This document shows, one piece after another, positions 21,379 to 26,556 of a stretch of DNA of 26,556 nucleotides (its first letter is position 1; each line of letters starts with the position of its first letter). The notes below the pieces were generated by a model. The model ran no database searches, had not been told where the DNA came from, and saw only the letters and a list, made by a program, of their open reading frames with translations. Origin of the DNA: JASSUD01 sp031963225. Its GTDB lineage: Bacteria; Pseudomonadota; Gammaproteobacteria; Burkholderiales; Burkholderiaceae. The stretch lies in the NCBI GenBank assembly GCA_031963225.1, contig JASSUD010000038.1:1-26556 (forward strand), written 5' to 3'. A program made the translations under genes and the position numbers.

Positions 21379-22088
21379 TGCCTTCTTTGCTGCCTCCAAA
21401 CAGTACTTTTTTAGAACAGTCTGTTGCCACAGTAAATTCTGCATTGGCTGATCTGAATACGCCTTTACGCGCCCTGTGGAATCCTGCCACGTGTCCTACT
21501 GCGCTTCTACCGTATTTAGCGTGGAGTGTGTCAGTAACCCGCTGGAATCGAAATGCTCCAGAAAGCTTGAAGCGCCAAGCCATACAACACGCTTTTATCT
21601 TGCATCAACACAAAGGGACGTTGCACGCGCTGCGCCAGGTACTCGAACCATTGGGCTATCAGATTCAAGTTGCCTCCTGGTGGGAAATTATTCCTCCTGA
21701 TCCAGCGGGCACCTTTCGCTTGCAGGTTAATCTGCCTGACGGGGCTGAACTCACTGAAGCACAACGTATAGAAATAGAAATCCTAATCGAGGACGTCAAA
21801 CCTGTCAGCAGACACGTTATTGGATTGATGCTAACGCGCATCATTACTGGCGTCATCGAATGGGCTTCTGCTGCCATTGATGGGGATATCCTCACGATCT
21901 ATCCCCAGATGTCTGCAGCGATTGCTAGCACAGGAAATCTGTATGGAGCTTGCGTTGCCTATATCGGCGAGACCTTGACGGTTTTGCCGTTTATGGCCTC
22001 TGCACTACACAGTAGTGGAAACGTGGTGCTAGGGGTGAATCTGCATTCGATAGATATTTGGACTTCTGCTGCACAGAATGGGGTATGA
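21378..22088 (+). CDS. I: Tail protein I, P2 gpI family, with extended C-terminus
   Basis: The first 165 or so of 236 residues match gpI (P2: 176): SLLPPNSTFLEQSVATVNSA, LWNPATCPTALLPYLAWSVS, LKRQAIQHAFILHQHKGT, ALRQVLEPLGYQIQVASWWE and VKPVSRHVIGLMLTR. It connects baseplate and tail fibre. About 65 additional residues follow, with two similar segments around TIYPQMSAAIASTGNLYGA and TVLPFMASALHSSGNVVLG. AGGAGGAG before the ATG at 21378 supports this start. The stop overlaps the H start. Confidence 0.93.
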   Translation: MPSLLPPNSTFLEQSVATVNSALADLNTPLRALWNPATCPTALLPYLAWSVSVTRWNRNAPESLKRQAIQHAFILHQHKGTLHALRQVLEPLGYQIQVASWWEIIPPDPAGTFRLQVNLPDGAELTEAQRIEIEILIEDVKPVSRHVIGLMLTRIITGVIEWASAAIDGDILTIYPQMSAAIASTGNLYGACVAYIGETLTVLPFMASALHSSGNVVLGVNLHSIDIWTSAAQNGV

Positions 22089-23422
22089 GCATGATAAAGG
22101 CGCCGTATTTTGCGATTTTAACCACGACCGGCATGGCCAAACTGGCAAAGGCCGTCGCAAAAAACACCACCCTCTCTTTAACGCATTTGGGCGTTGGAGA
22201 TGGTGAAGGTCCTGAAGGCACTCCAACTCCTTCTCCAGATCAAAAAAATTTAATTCACGAATGCCGTCGCGCACCTATTAACACGCTCACTATTGATCCG
22301 AACAGCACACACCAGATTATTGCTGAGCAAATTATTCCGGCCTCCGAGGGAGGATGGTGGGTACGTGAAATCGGGCTCTATGATGAAGATGGTGATTTAT
22401 GCGCTGTGGCCAATTGTGCGCCCAGCTATAAGCCGAAATTAGAGGAAGGCTCTGGCCGTGAGATGGTCCTCCGGATGATTTTGGCTCTATCCAATACAAA
22501 AGCAGTAAAGCTGTTGATCGACCCTGGTGTGGTGTTAGCGACGCGCAAACATGTAGATGAATCTGTGCAATGTGTGATCCATACCTTGCATACCGATTAT
22601 GCGCCCCTCAAAAGCCCAATATTACATGGCGAACCTACTGCGCCTACCCCTCCTGAAGAAGATAGCAGCACGCGAATAGCCACTACGGCTTTTGTCCAAA
22701 GCCATGCCTTTTCTCATGCGCAATGGCGCATTTTTACGGAGGATGGAAGCTTTACCGTTCCCGAGGGCGTTCATCGTATTTGGATCTGTGCATGTGCGGG
22801 AGGCGGTGGCGGTGGTGGGGGAGGTTCCACCGGCAATCAAGACACGCGGGGTTATGGCGGCGGCGGAGGTGGCGGTGGAGGTGGAGGTGGAGGTGGAGGT
22901 GGAGGTGCGGGAGAAAGTGTCTTGTATGCACGCCATGATGTCAAACCCAACGACACCTTATCAATCGTCATAGGCCAAAGAGGAAAAGGCGGCGCAGCCC
23001 TGACACTAACGAGTGAGGATAAGGCTACCGATAGCAGCATGATGGCCTCAAATGGAACCCCAGGAGGCGATACGCACATAGGAAATCTATTGCATTTAAA
23101 AGGTGGGCAAGGAGGGGGAGCTGGTAGCCCAATAAATAATCAGGCAGGCCCTGGGGGCTCGGGCGGACAAGGGTGGCCTATGGGAAGCGCAGGCGGTGAT
23201 GGTGCTTTTGCCGGAAATGGCGGGCCAGGGGCCTCTTCTCCTTTTGGCGGAGGTGGAGGTGCAGGGCGTGGCTCGACAGTCACCCATCCTGTCCAAAATG
23301 GCGCTCCTGCGGCAGGCTATGGCAGCGGGGGCGGCGGAGCAGGAGGAGTGTATCAATTTGCCTCTCGCCGAGGAGGTGAAGGCGGTAGCGGTGCACCTGG
23401 TTTTGTCCGAATTGAATGGTAA
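22085..23422 (+). CDS. H: Tail fibre protein, P2 gpH-type N-terminus with polyglycine-rich tip
   Basis: The 445-residue protein is shorter than P2 gpH (669). Its N-terminal 160 residues fit the phage tail-collar/fibre attachment domain (YFAILTTTGMAKLAKAVAKN, LTHLGVGDG, GGWWVREIGLYDEDGDLCAV). A linker with the TRIATTAFVQSHA motif follows. The rest begins FTVPEGVHRIWICACAG and is dominated by Gly tracts, one of 17 residues. Such glycine-rich tips occur in phage adhesins, where stacked polyglycine helices display receptor-binding loops. The host receptor cannot be predicted. No gene for a gpG-type fibre chaperone follows. The ATG at 22085 overlaps the I stop. Confidence 0.92.
   Translation: MSMIKAPYFAILTTTGMAKLAKAVAKNTTLSLTHLGVGDGEGPEGTPTPSPDQKNLIHECRRAPINTLTIDPNSTHQIIAEQIIPASEGGWWVREIGLYDEDGDLCAVANCAPSYKPKLEEGSGREMVLRMILALSNTKAVKLLIDPGVVLATRKHVDESVQCVIHTLHTDYAPLKSPILHGEPTAPTPPEEDSSTRIATTAFVQSHAFSHAQWRIFTEDGSFTVPEGVHRIWICACAGGGGGGGGGSTGNQDTRGYGGGGGGGGGGGGGGGGGAGESVLYARHDVKPNDTLSIVIGQRGKGGAALTLTSEDKATDSSMMASNGTPGGDTHIGNLLHLKGGQGGGAGSPINNQAGPGGSGGQGWPMGSAGGDGAFAGNGGPGASSPFGGGGGAGRGSTVTHPVQNGAPAAGYGSGGGGAGGVYQFASRRGGEGGSGAPGFVRIEW
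22877..22906 (+). repeat. GGAGGT hexanucleotide repeat in the fibre gene
   Basis: Five perfect GGAGGT units follow GGAGGT-GGCGGT, all encoding Gly-Gly. Gain or loss of units keeps the frame and changes the length of the polyglycine segment in the adhesin tip. Confidence 0.95.
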
Positions 23423-23487
23423 AGGTGATTGCCACTGTGCTGTTCATGCTCCCCATTCAAACGCCACATCTAAAGCAGAGAAAAAAT

Positions 23488-23784
23488 ATGCAATTTGATA
23501 CCAGCGATAAACAGACTATTTTAGCCCTGGCAGGTATTGGGGCCTTTCTGGCCGTAGGGCAACTCTTAGTTGGCGGAAAACCGCTGACCTGGCGACTGTG
23601 GATTGGACGATTGATCGTCGGCGCAGGTTTAAGCATGGCGGCAGGCGCTGCTTTAATGATGATTCCCGATTTACCGCCTATCGCCTTAGTAGGCTTGGGC
23701 TCTGCGTTAGGTATCAGTGGACAATCCATTTTAGAGTGCCTGGTACAACGTTGGACCGGCGCCCCTCACCATCATCATGAGTAG
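23488..23784 (+). CDS. Y: Holin, P2 gpY family
   Basis: The 98-residue protein aligns with P2 gpY (93). It has KQTILALAGIGAFLAVGQLL, GGKPLTWRLWIGRLIVGAGL, SMAAGAALMMIPDLPP and LGSALGISGQSILECLVQR. Three hydrophobic segments (about 8-26, 40-58, 62-80) fit a class I holin that opens the inner membrane to the endolysin. The start at 23488 gives the family N-terminus; the frame is open further upstream. In P2 Y lies between X and K. Here it lies after the fibre gene, just before the lysozyme. The tail ends in four His residues, an oddity without obvious meaning. Confidence 0.92.
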   Translation: MQFDTSDKQTILALAGIGAFLAVGQLLVGGKPLTWRLWIGRLIVGAGLSMAAGAALMMIPDLPPIALVGLGSALGISGQSILECLVQRWTGAPHHHHE

Positions 23785-23789
23785 AGAAG

Positions 23790-24224
23790 ATGGAACGCGA
23801 TCAACTCCGTCTATTGCATGCTGAATTGCTCCGTGATGAAGGATTACGCCTCAAACCATATCGCGATGGGAAGGGGTATTTGACTATCGGCATCGGGCGC
23901 AATTTAGATACGGTTGGAATCAGCGTCGAAGAAAGCCATCTTTTATGTTTGCATGATATGGAGCGGGCAGAAAAGGCGCTGAATACACACTGTCCTTGGT
24001 GGGGGCAACTAAACCCTGTACGGCAGCGGGTATTGCTCAATATGACCTTTAATTTAGGTATACAAAAGTTGTGCGGTTTTACTCAATTTTTAGAAGCGCT
24101 GCAGCATCAAGATTACGAGCGCGCAGCCTGTGCCATGTTGGATTCTCGTTGGGCCGAGCAAGTCCATATACGCGCGACTCGCCTAATCGACATGATGCGA
24201 AGGGGTAAAACAGCGTCTCTGTAA
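23790..24224 (+). CDS. Endolysin, glycoside hydrolase family 24 (T4-type lysozyme)
   Basis: The 144-residue enzyme would cleave the glycan strand of peptidoglycan at lysis. The catalytic triad of the T4-lysozyme family is visible: Glu17 (RDEGLRLKPY), Asp26 (YRDGKG) and Thr32 (LTIGIGRN), with the same 9 and 6 residue spacing as Glu11/Asp20/Thr26 of T4. C-terminal family text is LLNMTFNLGIQKLCGFTQFL and SRWAEQVHIRATRLIDMMRR. No signal or signal-anchor segment is seen, so it would need the adjacent holin for release. It replaces the P2 endolysin K in function, at a different location. The gap to the holin is 5 bases. Confidence 0.95.
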   Translation: MERDQLRLLHAELLRDEGLRLKPYRDGKGYLTIGIGRNLDTVGISVEESHLLCLHDMERAEKALNTHCPWWGQLNPVRQRVLLNMTFNLGIQKLCGFTQFLEALQHQDYERAACAMLDSRWAEQVHIRATRLIDMMRRGKTASL

Positions 24225-24275
24225 AAGTGTACAGATCCATAGATACTTTTTTTCATTGTTTGGAAGGAATGTGAA

Positions 24276-25448
24276 ATGCCTTCAGATTTTCACCACGGTG
24301 TGCGGGTTATTGAAGTGAGTGATGGGGTGCGGCCTATTCGCACAATATCGACTGCCGTAATTGGCCTGGTAGCGACCGCAAATGATGCTAATGCAGAGCA
24401 TTTTCCGCTGAATACGCCGGTATTGATTACCAATGTACAGCAGGTGCTGGGCTATGCTGGTAAACAGGGGACATTGGCTAAAACCCTCACTGCGATTGCA
24501 GCACAAACGCAGCCCGTGATTATTGTAGTGCGGGTCAAAGAAGGCAAAGACGAGGCAGAAACCACCTCCAACGTGATCGGCACCACAACCGATAAAGGCA
24601 AATATACCGGCCTCCAGGCGTTATTAGTTGCGCAATCGAGCGTCAAAGCGACGCCACGGATTTTAGGAGCTCCAGGATTAGATACTTTACCAGTAGCGCA
24701 AGCCCTGGTGAGCATTGCGCAAAAATTGCGCGGATTTGCGTATGTGTCGGCCTGGGGTGCACAGACCAAAGAAGCAGCCGTGACCTATCGACAGCAATTT
24801 GGACAACGTGAATTGATGGTGCTGTGGCCTGATTGCCTCACCTGGGATGGCGTGCAAAACGCTACTGTTTCCCTATCGGCCCCCGCAGTCGCTTTAGGTT
24901 TGCGCGCCAAGATTGATGCAGAGCAAGGTTGGCATAAAACCTTATCGAATGTGCCAATGAATGGAGTGACTGGTATTACGCGAGATATTTTCTGGGATTT
25001 GCAAAATCCCAATACAGATGCGGGTTATTTGAATGCTAACGCCGTGACGACGCTGATACAGCAAGAAGGATATCGGTTTTGGGGAAATCGCACGCCGTCT
25101 AGCGATCTGCTCTTTGCTTTTGAAAACACCACACGGACCGCACAAATACTGGCTGATACGATGGCGCAAGCGCATTTATGGGCCTTAGATCAACCCATGC
25201 ATCCATCTTTGCCATCATTGATGATCGAGGGCATTAACGCAAAGTTTAGAGAGCTTAAAGCTGCCGGTTATTTGATCGACGGAAAAGCGTGGTATGACGA
25301 CGAAGCCAATAGTGTAGCCACCCTCAAAGACGGCAAATTAACGATTGCCTACGACTACACCCCCGTCCCTCCTCTCGAAAATCTGATGCTGCGTCAACAT
25401 ATCACAGACCGCTATTTGATGGATTTCCCGCAACGCATTGCAGCCTAA
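24276..25448 (+). CDS. FI: Tail sheath protein, P2 gpFI family
   Basis: The 390-residue protein (P2 FI 396) forms the contractile sheath around the tail tube. Landmarks are DFHHGVRVIEVSDGVRPIRT, STAVIGLVATANDANAEHFP, NTPVLITNVQQVLGYAG, APGLDTLPVAQALVSIAQKL, GITRDIFWDLQNPNTDAGYL and the C-terminal DGKLTIAYDYTPVPPLENL, all in the order of the family. An AAGGAA ribosome site precedes the ATG. It is followed by FII 22 bases later. Confidence 0.97.
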   Translation: MPSDFHHGVRVIEVSDGVRPIRTISTAVIGLVATANDANAEHFPLNTPVLITNVQQVLGYAGKQGTLAKTLTAIAAQTQPVIIVVRVKEGKDEAETTSNVIGTTTDKGKYTGLQALLVAQSSVKATPRILGAPGLDTLPVAQALVSIAQKLRGFAYVSAWGAQTKEAAVTYRQQFGQRELMVLWPDCLTWDGVQNATVSLSAPAVALGLRAKIDAEQGWHKTLSNVPMNGVTGITRDIFWDLQNPNTDAGYLNANAVTTLIQQEGYRFWGNRTPSSDLLFAFENTTRTAQILADTMAQAHLWALDQPMHPSLPSLMIEGINAKFRELKAAGYLIDGKAWYDDEANSVATLKDGKLTIAYDYTPVPPLENLMLRQHITDRYLMDFPQRIAA

Positions 25449-25470
25449 ACGCCCTGAAGGACAAGAGACC

Positions 25471-25980
25471 ATGGCACTGCCTCGCAAACTCAAAAATATG
25501 AACCTGTATAACGGGAGTGAAAGCTATCTCGGTCAGGTGGTCGAAGTGACCTTACCCAAACTAGCGCGCAAAATGGAAGCGTATCGCGGTGGGGGGATGA
25601 GTGGACCTATTCAGATTGATATGGGCCAAGAAGCGTTAGAGATGGAGTGGACGTGCGGCGGTATTTTATCGGACGTGCTCAAACAGTATGGAATTCCTCA
25701 GCATGACGGGGTGGCGCTGCGTTTTGTAGGTGCGTATCAGCGCGAGGATAGCGCCCCAGTAGATGCCCTTCAGATTGATGTTCGAGGGCGCCATCAGACC
25801 ATTGAATTTGGTAATGCCAAGCCTGGAGAAGACACGACCTTTAAAGTGACTTCTGCGTTGAGCTATTACCGACTTACTTTGAATGGCGAAGTGCTCATCG
25901 AAAGCGATCTGGTCCACCTAATAGAAAATATCGGCGGGGAAGATCGTATGCAAGGGATACGTCAGGCCCTGGGGCTCTAA
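25471..25980 (+). CDS. FII: Tail tube protein, P2 gpFII family
   Basis: The 169-residue protein matches P2 FII (172). It starts MALPRKLKNMNLYNGSESYL and contains VVEVTLPKLARKMEAYRGGG, ALEMEWTCGGI, ALRFVGAYQREDSAP, FGNAKPGEDTTFKVTSALSY and a final GEDRMQGIRQALGL. It stacks as hexameric rings to form the inner tube. I chose the ATG at 25471 because it matches the family start; the open frame extends into the end of FI. Confidence 0.97.
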   Translation: MALPRKLKNMNLYNGSESYLGQVVEVTLPKLARKMEAYRGGGMSGPIQIDMGQEALEMEWTCGGILSDVLKQYGIPQHDGVALRFVGAYQREDSAPVDALQIDVRGRHQTIEFGNAKPGEDTTFKVTSALSYYRLTLNGEVLIESDLVHLIENIGGEDRMQGIRQALGL

Positions 25981-26011
25981 CCTCCTTTTATGCTTTGTAA
26001 GGAAAACTTCT

Positions 26012-26317
26012 ATGAAAACTTCGATTTCACCCTATACGGTATACCTGGATACCCCGATTAAGCGCGGCACACAGACGATTGAGACGATTACTTTACGCAA
26101 GCCGTGTGTACGGGAATTTAGCGGTATTTCCTTAGTAGCACTGGCGAATTTAGAAGTGGATGCGATGATCCGCATTCTGCCCCGCATTAGCACTCCGCCT
26201 TTAACCGAAGCTGAAGCAGGACAACTCGATGCGGCAGATGTCGTGGCGCTAGGAGGAATTGTCGTGGGTTTTTTAGTCAAAACGCCAGCGGTGCCTTGCG
26301 TTGGCCCCGCTATGTAG
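26012..26317 (+). CDS. E: Tail assembly protein E, P2 gpE family
   Basis: The zero-frame product has 101 residues (P2 gpE 91). It has IETITLRKPCVREFSGISLV followed by a region matching the gpE chaperone (LANLEVDAMIRILPRISTPP, LDAADVVALGGIVVGFL). It is made together with a frameshifted longer form, as in P2, and helps the tape-measure protein assemble. A Shine-Dalgarno (AAGGAAAA) precedes the ATG. The frame ends at a TAG at 26315-26317. Confidence 0.93.
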   Translation: MKTSISPYTVYLDTPIKRGTQTIETITLRKPCVREFSGISLVALANLEVDAMIRILPRISTPPLTEAEAGQLDAADVVALGGIVVGFLVKTPAVPCVGPAM

Positions 26318-26439
26318 AAGAGGCGATAGCTGATATCGCCGTGGTGTTTCATTGGGCGCTGCGGGATATGGAGGGCTGGGCGTTAGAAGAGCTCGTAGCG
26401 TGGAGAGAAAGAGCGAGGGAACGCAGTGAGGGGCAGTAA
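26012..26439 (+). CDS. E+E': E+E' fusion made by programmed -1 frameshift
   Basis: At 26269-26275 the heptamer T-TTT-TTA lies in the correct register over the E codons GGT-TTT-TTA. A -1 shift there continues from 26275 through 54 codons to a TAA at 26437-26439. The fusion has 142 residues, the length I remember for P2 E+E'. The shifted frame encodes WPRYVEEAIADIAVVFHWAL, then EELVAWRERARERSEGQ, the conserved gpE' signature (ADIAVVFHW ... WRERA). In P2 a T-rich heptamer does the same job. A stem at 26287-26311 (AGCGG-x-GCC with GGC-x-CCGCT) lies about 11 bases downstream and may stimulate the shift. Confidence 0.93.
26269..26275 (+). promoter_or_regulatory. Slippery heptamer for -1 frameshift
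   Basis: TTTTTTA in X-XXY-YYZ register relative to the E frame. The base-paired element at 26287-26311 could act as the stimulatory structure. Confidence 0.88.
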
Positions 26440-26556
26440 CAGATATGCGGCGTTAATGTCCAAATGGATCTATAGTGATAATTAGGACCGTTAATATAAT
26501 ATGTAGTAGCTCAGATCAGATCTGACAGTACCCCGATTTGACAAGAGGAAATTGTC
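26440..26556. other. Right-edge segment where the tape-measure gene T is expected but absent
   Basis: In P2, T follows E' almost directly. Here ATGs at 26445 and 26457 run into stops after a few codons, and the sequence becomes AT-rich. A perfect dyad TCAGAT-CAG-ATCTGA lies at 26511-26525, followed by TGACAGTACCCCGATTTGAC. That last element has the look of an insertion-sequence end, but I cannot name the family. Either an insertion displaced T or T starts beyond the window. Confidence 0.45.

Noticed and set aside
22852..23079. Minus-strand poly-Pro open frame and plus-strand frame with Val-Glu/Trp-Arg repeats
   Set aside because: Both are shadows of the glycine codon repeats in the tail fibre gene.
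4807..26439. Headless tailocin or contractile injection system
   Set aside because: Portal, both terminase subunits, scaffold/protease, capsid and head completion genes all appear intact, so a complete phage ancestry and packaging are better supported.
1..26556. CRISPR arrays, tRNA and rRNA genes
   Set aside because: No regularly spaced identical repeats and no cloverleaf or rRNA sequence was seen by eye; a scanner run would be needed to exclude a cryptic tRNA attachment site.

Overview
The window holds most of a P2-family (Peduovirus-like) temperate phage genome, apparently a prophage. The late genes keep the P2 order: Q and P (minus strand), then O, N, M, L, X, lysB, lysC, R, S, then V, W, J, I, H, then Y (holin), a lysozyme, FI, FII and E with a frameshifted E'. 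Most of these proteins can be recognised along their whole length from remembered P2 counterparts. The host cannot be named with certainty. Toxin-antitoxin debris, an F-box/ankyrin protein and several unrecognised helical, membrane-hairpin or coiled-coil proteins suggest a host-associated or intracellular proteobacterium. A fungal endosymbiont of the Burkholderia lineage is one possibility, at low confidence.

Layout. Bases 1-3800 look like the right-hand accessory end of a P2-type phage. They hold the 3' end of an unrecognised gene, a Gln/His-rich membrane-hairpin protein, a decayed relative of the first gene, an antitoxin next to the remnant of its toxin, and an intact higBA pair with palindromic operators. 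An AT-rich spacer with clustered GTTAC motifs follows. A GC-rich site near 3793-3810 resembles the P2 cos core and lies where cos should be. Bases 3844-4228 hold a second ruined toxin-antitoxin pair. Bases 4291-7484 (minus strand) encode a small membrane protein, the portal and the terminase ATPase. Bases 7622-12277 encode scaffold/protease, capsid, small terminase, head completion, tail X, spanins and tail completion proteins. Bases 12278-19568 form a cargo island of about 7.3 kb inserted between S and V. Bases 19569-26439 encode spike, baseplate, fibre, holin, endolysin, sheath, tube and the E/E' chaperones. The last 117 bases do not contain the expected tape-measure gene and look like foreign DNA.

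The cargo island is the most unusual part. It begins with a putative promoter and a roughly 190-base segment of perfect hairpins. In that segment an element (CTTAAGTG) can pair either with an upstream copy or with a downstream copy that overlaps a Shine-Dalgarno sequence. That Shine-Dalgarno serves a 48-codon ORF, whose stop overlaps the Shine-Dalgarno of the first cargo protein. Four large cargo genes follow: two hydrophobic-segment helical proteins, an F-box/ankyrin/membrane-anchor protein on the opposite strand, and a coiled-coil protein with an Arg-Ser-rich segment and a 37-residue internal duplication. At least two of these genes are followed by intrinsic terminators.

The structural genes appear intact, so this is not a headless tailocin. 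Its lysis genes are split: spanins stay in the usual place, while the P2 Y-type holin and a GH24 lysozyme lie between H and FI, a known accessory site in P2. The working inference is a P2-type prophage that carries eukaryote-directed effector candidates at several accessory sites (right end, beside Q, S-V interval).
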